DNA from: Plantactinospora endophytica
Lineage (GTDB): Bacteria > Actinomycetota > Actinomycetes > Mycobacteriales > Micromonosporaceae
Direction of reading: 5' to 3'
Length of the DNA stretch: 64,000 nt
NCBI RefSeq assembly: GCF_016862915.1
Contig: NZ_BONW01000004.1
Coordinates: forward strand, 248,001-312,000
Of the stretch, positions 9,973-18,497 are shown piece by piece (positions within the stretch are counted from its first letter, which is position 1; each line of letters starts with the position of its first letter). A model generated the notes under the pieces. That model had not been told where the DNA came from. It did no database searches and saw nothing but the letters and a program-made list of their open reading frames with translations. The position numbers and the translations under genes are program-made.

Positions 9973-11217
9973 ATGCGTCTGGAGCAATCGCACCGCACCG
10001 AGCGTTTCGGCGCCGTCCGGATCCACGAACTTCAGCGGGTCATACAGCTGGACTCGGGAGACGCCACAGGGACCACCGGCGAGGGGATCGTCTCGCAGGC
10101 GGCGATGCGCGCCATCGAGCGGCAGATGGTCATCGTCATTCCCTGTATGAATGAGACACGCAGAGTAATCGAAGGTGTGCTCTCGGGGATTCCCCATGAT
10201 TGTTTGATCGTGCTCGTCTCGAACAGCGCCCGAGCGCCGGTCGACCGTTACGAGATGGAAGCGCAGACCCTGGAGCAGTACTGCCGGGCGACCGAGCGGC
10301 CGGCGATCATGGTGCACCAGCGGGACCCGGGGCTGGCCGCCGCGTTCAAGGCCGCCGGCATGCCCGAGCTGATCGACGACGACGGGCTGGTCCGGGCCGG
10401 CAAGGGCGAGGCGATGCTGATCGGCATGGCCGTCGCCGCGCTGACCGGCCGGAAATACCTCGGCTACATCGACGCCGACAACTACGTGCCCGGTGCCGTG
10501 CACGAGTACGTCAAGGTCTACGCCGCCGGCCTGCACCTCGCCGCCAACCCGTACGCGATGGTCCGGATCTCCTGGCACTCGAAGCCGAAACTGCGGGACG
10601 GCCGACTCTTCTTCAGCCGGCGCGGCCGGAGTTCCGAGATCACCAACGAGTTCCTGAACCGGCTGGTGGCGGAGTATTCCGGGTTCGGCACCGAAGTGAT
10701 CGCCACCGGCAATGCCGGCGAACACGCGCTCAGTCTCGATCTCGGGCTGCGGATGCGGCTGGCCGGCGGCTTCGCCGTGGAGCCGTTCGAGTTCGTCGAG
10801 CTGTTCGAACAGTTCGGCGGGCTGCTGGACACCGCGCATCCCGAGGTGATGGCGAGTTCCGTTCCGGTACTCCAGATCGAGACCCGTAACCCGCACTTCC
10901 ACGACAACAAGGGCGAGGACCACGTGCAGGGCATGCGGATGCAGGCGCTGAACGTGCTCTACCACTCGCCGGTGTCGCTGCCCCCGGTACGCGAGGCGAT
11001 CCTCGACTTCATGGTCGCCCAGCGGGCGCTCGCGCCGGGCGAGGAACCGCCCCGGGAACGGATCTACCCGCCGGTCGGCTCGCTCGCGCTGGACCTGCTG
11101 CGCGACGTGCTGGAGACCGAGGCCGGGACCTTTCGCCAGCTCGGCACCCGGTCGCTGGTCGCCCAGCCCGGCCCGCGCCCGGGGCTGCCCGAGCCCGAGG
11201 TGGTCACCTCGGCCTGA
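9973..11217 (+). CDS. mpgS: Mannosyl-3-phosphoglycerate synthase-like glycosyltransferase
   Basis: The protein closely matches the pattern of archaeal and Thermus MpgS, which transfers mannose from GDP-mannose to 3-phosphoglycerate on the way to the compatible solute mannosylglycerate. Visible landmarks are the ERFGAVRIHELQRVIQLD N-terminus, VIPCMNE, VSNSxR, VHQRDPGLAAAFK, RAGKGEAM, the metal-binding DAD (167-169), the TGNAGEHA segment and NPHFHDNKGEDHV. The start ATG at 9973 fits the family and lies 6 nt after TACTGT, suggesting a leaderless mRNA; the longer frame adds 17 unrelated residues. No mannosyl-3-phosphoglycerate phosphatase is in the window. Donor specificity (mannosyl or glucosyl) cannot be read from the sequence. 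Confidence 0.85.
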   Translation: MRLEQSHRTERFGAVRIHELQRVIQLDSGDATGTTGEGIVSQAAMRAIERQMVIVIPCMNETRRVIEGVLSGIPHDCLIVLVSNSARAPVDRYEMEAQTLEQYCRATERPAIMVHQRDPGLAAAFKAAGMPELIDDDGLVRAGKGEAMLIGMAVAALTGRKYLGYIDADNYVPGAVHEYVKVYAAGLHLAANPYAMVRISWHSKPKLRDGRLFFSRRGRSSEITNEFLNRLVAEYSGFGTEVIATGNAGEHALSLDLGLRMRLAGGFAVEPFEFVELFEQFGGLLDTAHPEVMASSVPVLQIETRNPHFHDNKGEDHVQGMRMQALNVLYHSPVSLPPVREAILDFMVAQRALAPGEEPPRERIYPPVGSLALDLLRDVLETEAGTFRQLGTRSLVAQPGPRPGLPEPEVVTSA

Positions 11218-11295
11218 ACCGCCGGTGCGGCCCGCCGTCCGGGTCGGCCGCGCCCCGCCGCCGTGATCAGTGGTTCCGGGGGCGGCGGTCACCGG

Positions 11296-11364
11296 CCGTG
11301 CCGCCATGACCGGGCGAGCCGTGCCGCCACGACCGGGCGGTCCGCGCCGGCATGACCGGGCGGT
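11296..11364. repeat. Three 23-bp tandem repeats upstream of serA
   Basis: GCCGCCATGACCGGGCGA-like units recur at a 23-bp period (ATGAC at 11306, ACGAC at 11329, ATGAC at 11352), with more degenerate relatives on both sides. The 416-bp gap (11218-11633) otherwise holds no gene. Nearer to serA it contains a small palindrome, GTGAG-GGCA-CTCAC (11467-11480), which might be an operator. Confidence 0.6.
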
Positions 11365-11633
11365 CCGGAGGGCGATGGGAACCGGGCCGCGCCGCCGTGA
11401 CCAGTGGCGCCGAAGATCGACGGATGCCGGGCCGCGCCGCCGGGACCGGCCGGGCGGAGGCGGCTTGTGAGGGCACTCACGCGGTTCTGCGCCGCACCGT
11501 GCGCAGCAGGGCGCCTACGATCGGCAGATAGGTGCGTCCGCACCGTTGGGACGACCCGAACGGCGGAAGCGCGGGACGCAGTGCGGCGCCCACGTGGCCG
11601 CAGACCTCGCCCGGACGACATATACGAGGACCA

Positions 11634-13235
11634 ATGACTCCCGTCGTACTGATCGCTGAAGAGCTCGCTCCTGCCGCCATCGACGTGCTCGCGCACGACT
11701 TCGACGTACGCCACGTCGACGGCACCGACCGCCCTGCCCTGCTCAGCGCGCTCGCCGAGGCCGACGCGGTCATCGTACGCAGCGCCACCCAGGTCGACGC
11801 CGAGGCCATCGCCGCGGCGCCCCGGCTCAAGGTGGTCGCCCGGGCCGGAGTCGGGCTGGACAACGTCGAGGTGCCGGCCGCGACCGCCCGGGGCGTGATG
11901 GTGGTCAACGCACCGACCTCCAACATCGTCTCGGCCGCCGAGCAGGCCGTCGCGCTGCTGCTGGCCGTCGCCCGGAACACCGCCAGCGCCAGCGCCGCGC
12001 TGAAGGCGGGGGAGTGGAAGCGGTCGAAGTACACCGGGGTGGAGGTCCAGGGCAAGACCGTCGGGGTGGTCGGGCTGGGCCGGATCGGCGTGCTCTTCGC
12101 CCAGCGCATCGCGGCGTTCGGCACCCGGCTGATCGCGTACGACCCGTACATCCAGCCGGCTCGGGCGGCGCAGCTCGGCGTACGCCTGGTCGGGCTGGAG
12201 GAGCTGCTCCGGGAGAGCGACTTCATCTCGATCCACCTGCCGAAGACCCCGGAGACGGTCGGCCTGATCGGCGAGAAGGAACTCGCCATGGTCAAGCCGG
12301 GCGTCCGGATCGTCAACGCGGCCCGGGGCGGCCTGGTCGACGAGCAGGCGCTGGCCGACGCGATCGCCGAGGGCCGGGTCGGCGGCGCCGGCATCGACGT
12401 GTACTCGAAGGAGCCCTGCACCGCCTCGCCGCTGTTCGCCTTCGACAACGTGGTGGCCACCCCGCACCTGGGCGCCTCCACCGCCGAGGCACAGGACAAG
12501 GCCGGCCTGGCGGTGGCCCGCAGCGTCAAGCTCGCGTTGCAGGGCGAGTTCGTGCCGGACGCGGTGAACGTGCAGGCCGGCGGCGTGGTCGCCGAGGACG
12601 TCCGGCCGCTGCTGCCGCTCGCCGAGAAGCTGGGCAAGGTCTTCACGGCGGTGGCCGGCGGAGTGGCCGCCAGCGTCACCGTCGAGGTACGCGGCGAGAT
12701 CGTCGCCAACGACGTCTCGGTGCTCAAGCTGGCCGCCACCAAGGGCCTCTTCACCTCGGTCGTCGAGGAGCAGGTCAGCTACGTCAACGCCCCGCTGCTC
12801 GCCGCCGACCGGGGCGTCACGGTCGCGCTGACCACGCACGGGGAGACCATCGACCACCCGAACCTGGTCACCGTGCGCGGCGCGCTGCCGGACGGGCGTA
12901 CCGTCTCGGTTTCCGGCACGGCGGTGCACACCGGCACCCGCGACGTGCTCAAGCTGACCGAAGTGGACGGCTTCGACCTGGAACTCGGCGCGGACGGGAT
13001 CCTGCTCTTCTTCCGCTACGTGGACAAGCCCGGCGTGGTCGGCACGATCGGCTCGATCCTCGGCGAGGCCGGCGTCAACATCGCGGCGATGCAGGTGGCC
13101 CGGCGGGAGGCCGGCGGCGAGGCGCTGATGACCCTGACGGTGGACTCGGCGACCGCTGCCGAACTGCTCAGCTCGGCGGCCGACGCGATCGGCGCGGTCG
13201 CGGCGAGCGCCGCCGACCTGCGCGACGAGGTGTGA
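11634..13235 (+). CDS. serA: D-3-phosphoglycerate dehydrogenase SerA
   Basis: SerA oxidises 3-phosphoglycerate to 3-phosphohydroxypyruvate, the entry to serine synthesis. The 533-residue length matches the long actinobacterial form: substrate and NAD domains (GLGRIG at 147-152, NAARGGL, ATPHLGASTAEAQD), then an allosteric-substrate-binding domain and a C-terminal ACT domain (YVDKPGVVGTIGSILGEAGVNIAAMQV) that mediates serine feedback in this type. The ATG at 11634 has an ACGAGGACCA ribosome site, and an upstream extension of 34 codons has no family character. It is monocistronic and ends in a strong hairpin. Confidence 0.97.
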   Translation: MTPVVLIAEELAPAAIDVLAHDFDVRHVDGTDRPALLSALAEADAVIVRSATQVDAEAIAAAPRLKVVARAGVGLDNVEVPAATARGVMVVNAPTSNIVSAAEQAVALLLAVARNTASASAALKAGEWKRSKYTGVEVQGKTVGVVGLGRIGVLFAQRIAAFGTRLIAYDPYIQPARAAQLGVRLVGLEELLRESDFISIHLPKTPETVGLIGEKELAMVKPGVRIVNAARGGLVDEQALADAIAEGRVGGAGIDVYSKEPCTASPLFAFDNVVATPHLGASTAEAQDKAGLAVARSVKLALQGEFVPDAVNVQAGGVVAEDVRPLLPLAEKLGKVFTAVAGGVAASVTVEVRGEIVANDVSVLKLAATKGLFTSVVEEQVSYVNAPLLAADRGVTVALTTHGETIDHPNLVTVRGALPDGRTVSVSGTAVHTGTRDVLKLTEVDGFDLELGADGILLFFRYVDKPGVVGTIGSILGEAGVNIAAMQVARREAGGEALMTLTVDSATAAELLSSAADAIGAVAASAADLRDEV

Positions 13236-13253
13236 CCGGGTCCTGACACCCGG

Positions 13254-13297
13254 GACCCGGACGGGGCGGATCGCTGGTCGGCCGCCCCGTCCGGGTC
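13254..13297 (+). terminator. serA terminator
   Basis: A perfect 16-bp stem, GACCCGGACGGGGCGG (13254-13269) with its complement at 13282-13297 and a 12-nt loop, begins 18 bp after the serA stop. It touches the 3' end of the convergent small gene, so it can serve both strands. There is no T tract. Confidence 0.8.
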
Positions 13298-13649
13298 AAC
13301 CGTTCACCGGAGTCGGTGGCGGATAGACCGAACCGTCCTGCGGGTCCAACAGCATCAGGCCGTGCGCCGCGGCCAACCGTTCGATGTCCAGCAGTACCTC
13401 GTCCGCACAGGACTCGTCCAGGTTCATCTCGACGTGGTCGACGGCGACGTGCAGCGGGGTCACCGCCCACGGCGTACCAGGTCCCGGCCGGTCCGGATAG
13501 CCGGCGGTGATCGCCCGGTAGAACGCCGAGACCCGGGCGTCCGAGCGCCCTCCGACATGGACACCCTGCCGGCACCGGCGGTGCGCCGCGCGTACGTCGT
13601 CGGCGGCGGCGCCGGGCCCGAGCGCCCATACGATCAGATCGAAACTCAC
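13296..13649 (-). CDS. Small conserved hypothetical protein (MSFDLIVWA type)
   Basis: A 117-residue soluble protein with GTG start and a GGGAG ribosome site 6 nt upstream. The N-terminus MSFDLIVWALGPGAAADDVRAAHRRCRQG and the C-terminal helix followed by LLDPQDGSVYPPP are of a type seen in many actinobacteria without known function. An acidic segment (VDHVEMNLDESCADEVLLDIERL) follows the middle. There is no signal peptide, membrane segment or catalytic motif. It is convergent with serA and shares the terminator hairpin. A role as an immunity-type or housekeeping protein cannot be decided from the sequence. Confidence 0.7.
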   Translation of the reverse strand: MSFDLIVWALGPGAAADDVRAAHRRCRQGVHVGGRSDARVSAFYRAITAGYPDRPGPGTPWAVTPLHVAVDHVEMNLDESCADEVLLDIERLAAAHGLMLLDPQDGSVYPPPTPVNG

Positions 13650-14075
13650 ACCGGGCTCCCGTACCCCAAGAGTGTTGACAGATCAGAACTCACGGGGGTA
13701 CAGGGTGCCACCTGAGTCGGTGACCTTCCCCGGATAGCCCGCCGACACGCGGAACGGCAACTCTTGCGGTGACTCACGTCGGGTCGATAGCGTATTGACG
13801 CGGATACCCGGCGAGTTCCTAGGCGTGGACTCGTCTTCGGGTGATGAGGCGTCGCGCCGGCCGGGTAGCCAGCACCCCCGTGTGCGCGAGCCACGCGCAC
13901 TCGTCGCTGATCGGCCCCCGTGATCGTTGCCGAGATCGCGGGGGCCGATCGCGTCAGCCCACCCCGCCGCCGCTCCACAAGGGTGCCCGGATGCCGGCCC
14001 GGCCTGCTAGCTGTCAGCGGGCGGTGCCGCTCTACGGCGTGGCGGATGCCGGCCCGACCTGTGGGCGGGGGTCGG
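13650..14075. other. 426-bp gap with promoter-like boxes and strong inverted repeats
   Basis: No gene is visible. On the + strand there are two good -35 boxes (TTGACA 13675-13680 and TTGACG 13795-13800), each followed after 18-19 bp by TA-containing -10-like sequences. Further on are a 7-bp stem (GTGCGCG 13882-13888 / CGCGCAC 13894-13900) and a perfect 12-bp stem, GATCGGCCCCCG (13909-13920) / complement 13939-13950. The last may terminate the ApbE-like gene, which ends at 14076 on the other strand. A small RNA starting near 13830 is possible but unproven. Confidence 0.4.
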
Positions 14076-14936
14076 TCAGCGGGCGGTGGCGAAGAGGGCG
14101 CGGTATCCGTCCCGGGTGGGGAACCAGTCCAGGCCGGTGCGGCCGGCGGCGAACAGCGCGGTGGCGTAGCCGTCGGCGACCGCCAGGTCCGGACCGGTGA
14201 CGGTGGCCGCGAGCAGCTTGTCGGCCGGCTGGCCGGTGTGCGGGTCCACCACGTGGTCGCGCCGGCCGGCGACCCCGGAGGTGCCGATCGCCCCCGACGT
14301 CATCTCCAGCAGCATCGGCTGGCGGTCGCCCTTGGTCGGGTGGTGCACCGCGACCCGCCAGGGGCCGCCGTGCGGCGCGTGGCCGCGTACGACCAGGTCG
14401 GCGCCGCTGACCACGGCGTAGTCCTCGATGCCGGCGGCGCGTAGCCGCGCGGCGGCCCGCTCCACCGCCCAGCCGACCAGCAGGCCGCCCGGGTCGAAGC
14501 CGCCGGGCACCGCCCAGGCGTCGAACCAGCCGTCCGTGGCGGCCCGCATCGCGGCGCAGCGCGCGACGATGTCGGCCAGCGGCGGGTACGCGTCCGCGGA
14601 GATCTCGCCCCGACGCAGCCGGGAGACCAGGCTGGCCGGCCGGGCCGGGCTGTAGGTCAGGTCGATCGCGCGCAGCTCGGCGACGGCGTCCCGCAGCGCG
14701 TCACCGACCCCGCGCCAGCCGACCGCACCCATGCCGTTGAGCACCAGGGTGTATTCGGCGATCGAGGTCTGCACGGTGTGCCGGGCGACCACCCGGTCGG
14801 TCAGGGTCGCGCCCGGCCGGACGTTGCGCCAGCCGGCGCCCAGCCGCAGGTCCGGCCGTCCCCGGCCCACGGCGGGCGCCGGCGGCAGACTCCGGCTACG
14901 CTGGCCCCGACCCCGGCCGCCACCGGGGATTCGCAT
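14076..14936 (-). CDS. ApbE-family FAD:protein FMN transferase-like protein
   Basis: The protein has 286 residues. The C-terminal half shows the ApbE pattern: FDPGGLLVGWAVERAAARL, DLVVRG, SGAIGTSG, HVVDPHTGQPA and ADGYATALF, where the acidic residues normally bind Mg2+. ApbE proteins attach FMN to target proteins or hydrolyse FAD. The N-terminal Arg-rich ~45 residues lack the usual signal peptide and the MGT motif, so it may be a diverged or cytoplasmic form. The start at 14936 is supported by AGGGGGCG just upstream; later starts cannot be excluded. No flavoprotein target gene is nearby. Confidence 0.7.
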   Translation of the reverse strand: MRIPGGGRGRGQRSRSLPPAPAVGRGRPDLRLGAGWRNVRPGATLTDRVVARHTVQTSIAEYTLVLNGMGAVGWRGVGDALRDAVAELRAIDLTYSPARPASLVSRLRRGEISADAYPPLADIVARCAAMRAATDGWFDAWAVPGGFDPGGLLVGWAVERAAARLRAAGIEDYAVVSGADLVVRGHAPHGGPWRVAVHHPTKGDRQPMLLEMTSGAIGTSGVAGRRDHVVDPHTGQPADKLLAATVTGPDLAVADGYATALFAAGRTGLDWFPTRDGYRALFATAR

Positions 14937-14939
14937 GTT

Positions 14940-14978
14940 CGCCCCCTGGATCCGCACGCTCTCGCCCCCTGGATCCGC
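14940..14978. repeat. Duplicated 16-bp segment carrying the ApbE-like gene's ribosome site
   Basis: CGCCCCCTGGATCCGC occurs at 14940-14955 and again at 14963-14978, offset by 23 bp. The first copy supplies the AGGGGGCG ribosome site (minus strand). The second may be a relic of a local duplication. The remainder of the 240-bp gap to leuB (14937-15176) holds the divergent promoters only. Confidence 0.6.
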
Positions 14979-15176
14979 GTCCTGCACCCCAGCCCCGCAG
15001 GCCGGTCCCGCAGGATGTGCTTCGCGCTCACCATAGGAAGTGAATATGGCTAGAGCATGAGAGCTGGCTGAGAAGCTGCTGTGCAGTTGACTTTCCAGAT
15101 ATTGGGAGCGGCGTACCGGGAGCCGGGACGGTCCCTTAACGTTCCTTAGACACGACGGAGGCAAGGGAGCTGGGAC

Positions 15177-16214
15177 GTGGCGGTGGCGCGGATCGCGGTG
15201 GTGGCTGGCGACGGCATCGGGCCGGAGGTGGTCGCGCAGGCCCGCAAGGTGCTCGACGCCGTACTGCCCGGCATCGAGGCCACCGAATACGATCTTGGTG
15301 CGGCACGTTACCACCGGACCGGCGAGGTGCTGCCCGACTCCGTGCTCGCCGAGCTGGCCGGGCACGACGCGATCCTGCTCGGCGCGGTCGGCGACCCCAC
15401 CGTGCCGCCCGGGGTGCTGGAGCGTGGTCTGCTGCTCAAGCTCCGCTTCGAGTTCGACCAGTACGTCAACCTCCGGCCGTCCCGGCTCTGGCCGGGCACC
15501 ACCGGGCCGCTGGCCAGCGTCAAGCCGAACGAGATCGACCTGGTGGTCGTCCGTGAGGGCACCGAGGGGCTCTACGCCGGGGCCGGCGGCGCGCTGCACC
15601 GGGACACCCCCGCCGAGGTCGCCACCGAGGAGAGCCTGAACACCCGGCACGGCGTCGAGCGGGTGATCCGGGACGCGTTCGCCCGGGCGGGGCGCCGCGA
15701 GCGCCGCAAGGTCACCCTGGTGCACAAGACCAACGTGCTGACCCACGCCGGCTCGCTCTGGGCCCGCGCCTTCGCCGCCGTCGCCGCCGAGCACCCGGAC
15801 ATCGAGACGGAATACCAGCACGTCGACGCCGCCGCGATGTTCCTGGTCACCCAGCCGCAGCGCTACGACGTGGTGGTCACCGACAACCTCTTCGGGGACA
15901 TCCTCACCGACATCGCCGCCGCCGTCACCGGCGGGATCGGGCTGGCCGCCAGCGGCAGCATCAACCCCGAGCGGGCGTACCCGTCGATGTTCGAGCCGGT
16001 GCACGGCTCGGCGCCGGACATCGCCGGCCAGGGCGTGGCCGACCCGGCCGCCGCGGTGCTCTCCACCGCGCTGCTCCTCGACCACCTGGGCCACCCCGAC
16101 GCGGCCCGCCGAGTAACCGAGGCGGTCGCCGCCGAGCTGGCCACCCGCACCTCGGGCTCGCCGCGGCGTACCGCCGACATCGGGGACCGGCTCGCCGCCC
16201 ACGCGGCGTCCTGA
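15177..16214 (+). CDS. leuB: 3-isopropylmalate dehydrogenase LeuB
   Basis: LeuB oxidises and decarboxylates 3-isopropylmalate to 2-oxoisocaproate in leucine synthesis. The 345 residues fit the short actinobacterial Leu[12 protein letters not shown] opens the protein, followed by [35 protein letters not shown], the substrate/NAD region [17 protein letters not shown] and [18 protein letters not shown]. The start is GTG at 15177 with a GGGAGC-type site upstream. It stands alone between the ApbE-like gene and ilvE, far from leuCD, which is usual in this group. Confidence 0.97.
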   Translation: MAVARIAVVAGDGIGPEVVAQARKVLDAVLPGIEATEYDLGAARYHRTGEVLPDSVLAELAGHDAILLGAVGDPTVPPGVLERGLLLKLRFEFDQYVNLRPSRLWPGTTGPLASVKPNEIDLVVVREGTEGLYAGAGGALHRDTPAEVATEESLNTRHGVERVIRDAFARAGRRERRKVTLVHKTNVLTHAGSLWARAFAAVAAEHPDIETEYQHVDAAAMFLVTQPQRYDVVVTDNLFGDILTDIAAAVTGGIGLAASGSINPERAYPSMFEPVHGSAPDIAGQGVADPAAAVLSTALLLDHLGHPDAARRVTEAVAAELATRTSGSPRRTADIGDRLAAHAAS

Positions 16215-16447
16215 ACCGCGCAGGTGGTCGGTGTCCAGGTCACTGCTGTTGGCCTGGCCCGCCCGCCCGACCCGTCCCGTCCGCAGGCCCGGCCGACGCC
16301 GGTTCTGGGCGAAGGCGCGGGTGGTGCGGCTCGCCGGTCACCCGGAGGGTCGAGGTTGAACGACCGTTCGGGTAAGTTTCAGGCACAACTCCCATGCCCG
16401 GAGCCGTCCGTGCCCGGGCGCCGGTTCACACTCTGGAGGTCAGCACG

Positions 16448-17548
16448 ATGAGCGGTGGTGACAAGCTCGATTTCGAGGTCCGTCCGAATCCTCAGCCGGT
16501 AGCCGCCGCCGAGCGCGCAGCGCTGATGGCCAACCCGGGGTTCGGTCGGGTCTTCACCGACCACATGGTCACGATCCGGTACGCCGAGGGCAAGGGCTGG
16601 TACGACGCCCGGGTGGAGGCCCGCGCGCCGATCCCGATGGACCCGGCGAGCGCAGTACTGCACTACGCCCAGGAGATCTTCGAGGGGCTGAAGGCGTACT
16701 CGGCGGCGGACGGGTCGGTGACCATGTTCCGGCCGGACGCCAACGCCGCCCGGTTCAACGAGTCGGCCCGTCGGATGGCCATGCCCGAGCTGCCGGAAGC
16801 GGTGTTCATCGACTCGCTGCGGCACCTGGTGGAGATCGACCGGGCCTGGCTGCCCACCTCCGAGGAGGCCAGCCTCTACCTGCGGCCGTTCATGTTCGCC
16901 AGCGAGGTCTTCCTCGGCGTGCGCCCGTCCAACGAATACCTCTACGCGGTGATCGGGTCGCCGGTCGGCTCGTACTTCGCCCGGGGCGGGGTGCAGCCGG
17001 TGGACGTCTGGGTCTCGCCCACCTACACCCGGGCCGCACCCGGCGGCACCGGCGAGGCGAAGTTCGGCGGCAACTACGCCTCCTCCCTGGTCGCCCAGGC
17101 GGAGGCGATCGAGCACGGCTGTGACCAGGTGGTCTTCCTCGACGCCGTGCAACGCAGGTACGTCGACGAACTCGGCGGCATGAACATCTTCTTCGTGTAC
17201 GACGACGGCACCCTGGTCACCCCGCCGCTCGGCGGCACCATCCTGCGCGGCATCACCCGGGAGTCGCTGATCACGCTGGTCCGGCAGTCCGGCGGTACGG
17301 TGCTGGAGCAGCCGGTGGCGTTCGACGACTGGCGGGCCGACGCGGCCAGCGGGCGGCTGCGGGAGGTGTTCGCCTGCGGCACCGCTGCGGTGATCACCCC
17401 GATCGGGCAGGTGCGCTACCCCGACGGGGAGTTCACCATCGCCGACGGCAACCCCGGCGAGGTCACCACGCGGCTGCGGCAGACCCTTGTCGACATCCAG
17501 CGGGGTCGGGTCGAGGACACCAACGGCTGGATCCACCGAATCGGCTGA
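16448..17548 (+). CDS. ilvE: Branched-chain amino acid aminotransferase IlvE
   Basis: IlvE is the PLP enzyme for the last transamination to valine, leucine and isoleucine. The 366 residues show the fold-type IV pattern: EIFEGLKAYSAADGSV, FRPDANAARFNESARRM, YLRPFMFAS, the PLP lysine in GEAKFGGNYASS, and DELGGMNIFFVYDDG. The ATG at 16448 has GGAGG 9 nt upstream. An in-frame ATG at 16394 would add 18 residues without a ribosome site. Upstream, TAAGTT (16373-16378) could be the -10 box. A hairpin lies between this gene and the convergent phosphatase. Confidence 0.97.
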   Translation: MSGGDKLDFEVRPNPQPVAAAERAALMANPGFGRVFTDHMVTIRYAEGKGWYDARVEARAPIPMDPASAVLHYAQEIFEGLKAYSAADGSVTMFRPDANAARFNESARRMAMPELPEAVFIDSLRHLVEIDRAWLPTSEEASLYLRPFMFASEVFLGVRPSNEYLYAVIGSPVGSYFARGGVQPVDVWVSPTYTRAAPGGTGEAKFGGNYASSLVAQAEAIEHGCDQVVFLDAVQRRYVDELGGMNIFFVYDDGTLVTPPLGGTILRGITRESLITLVRQSGGTVLEQPVAFDDWRADAASGRLREVFACGTAAVITPIGQVRYPDGEFTIADGNPGEVTTRLRQTLVDIQRGRVEDTNGWIHRIG

Positions 17549-17554
17549 TCAGGA

Positions 17555-17594
17555 CCCGCTCGGACGCCTGGACCGACCGGGTCGGCCGAGCGGG
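17555..17594. terminator. Bidirectional terminator between ilvE and the phosphatase gene
   Basis: CCCGCTCGG (17555-17563) and CCGAGCGGG (17586-17594) form a perfect 9-bp stem whose loop can fold further (GACCGACCGGGTC-like). It lies between two convergent genes. Confidence 0.6.
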
Positions 17595-17637
17595 CCCGTG
17601 CCGTCGGGGCGCCGGTCAGTCCAGGCCGGGGCGCCGG

Positions 17638-18375
17638 TCAGTCCAGCAGGTGGGTCCGGAGGGCGTCCAGCCGGGCCGGGGCCAGTCCGGCGCCGACCAG
17701 GTAGTCCGGCACCGATCCGTGCCGGTCGCGCAGCTCGGCCAGGAACAGGGTCATCGCCTCGGCCGGCGAGGCGAGGAACGGCGCCGGCACCGGTGCCGCG
17801 TCCGGCATGGTGCTGGCCAGCCACTCGCTGAACCGGGCCGAGGCGGCGGTGCTCCGGGCGTAGTCCTCGGCGATGTCGTCGTCGGCGACGCCGAGCACCG
17901 ACAGGGTGAGCGCGCAGACCACCCCGGTCCGGTCCTTGCCGGCGACGCAGTGCACGAGTACCGGCGCGGCCTCGGCGTCGGCGATCACCTCGATCGCCGC
18001 CACCAGCCCGGCCCCGCCGGTGGTGGCCAGGTCGTGGTAGCGGTCGGCCAGGTAGCGGGCCAGGCCGAGTTCCTCGGAGTACGCCGCCTCCTCCCAGAAC
18101 GCGTGCTCCGGATGGATGTGCTGGTAGACCAGGCCGTCGTAGGCGGGCACCCGGCCGTGCCGGCGTACCTCTGAGGGGCGGCGGAGGTCGACCACGGTAC
18201 GGATGCCGAGCGCCTCGAACGCCGCCCGGTCGGTGCCGTCGATCCGGTGCGGCGAGTCCGACCGGTACAGCCGTTGCCGGCGGACGGGCCGGCCGTCGAG
18301 CCCCGGGACGCCGCCGACGTCCCGGAAGTTGAAGAGGGTTTCGAAGACCGTCGCACGCGTCGAGGTTCCATCCAC
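17638..18375 (-). CDS. Tyrosine-specific protein phosphatase (DSP/PtpB-like)
   Basis: The protein has 245 residues with the signature HCVAGKDRTG, catalytic Cys143 and Arg149. The N-terminus ATVFETLFNFRDVGG, followed by LYRSDSPHRI and TVVDLRRPSEV, is typical of the bacterial tyrosine/lipid phosphatase family that includes mycobacterial PtpB. It would hydrolyse phosphotyrosine or phosphoinositide-like substrates; the actual substrate is unknown. The start is GTG at 18375; no ATG is available before the conserved N-terminus. No tyrosine kinase gene is in the window. No signal peptide is visible, so it is probably cytoplasmic. Confidence 0.88.
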   Translation of the reverse strand: MDGTSTRATVFETLFNFRDVGGVPGLDGRPVRRQRLYRSDSPHRIDGTDRAAFEALGIRTVVDLRRPSEVRRHGRVPAYDGLVYQHIHPEHAFWEEAAYSEELGLARYLADRYHDLATTGGAGLVAAIEVIADAEAAPVLVHCVAGKDRTGVVCALTLSVLGVADDDIAEDYARSTAASARFSEWLASTMPDAAPVPAPFLASPAEAMTLFLAELRDRHGSVPDYLVGAGLAPARLDALRTHLLD

Positions 18376-18497
18376 GTGACCACCGTAGTGCCTACCTACG
18401 ACCCGTTCCGGCCGTCGATTCGGCGGGGGAGCCCGGCCCGGAGACGCCACTGGCCGGCAGGGCGGAAACCCCACCGGCCAGTTCGACTCCGGTCGCG

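Noticed and set aside
14076-14936. Frameshifted or truncated apbE pseudogene
   Set aside because: The N-terminus is unusual, but the frame is intact, has a ribosome site, and keeps the C-terminal motifs.
16394-16447. An 18-codon N-terminal extension, or an upstream peptide, of IlvE
   Set aside because: No ribosome site and no family match; GGAGG before 16448 decides the start. No branched-chain codon cluster or terminator was seen, so I do not call an attenuator here.
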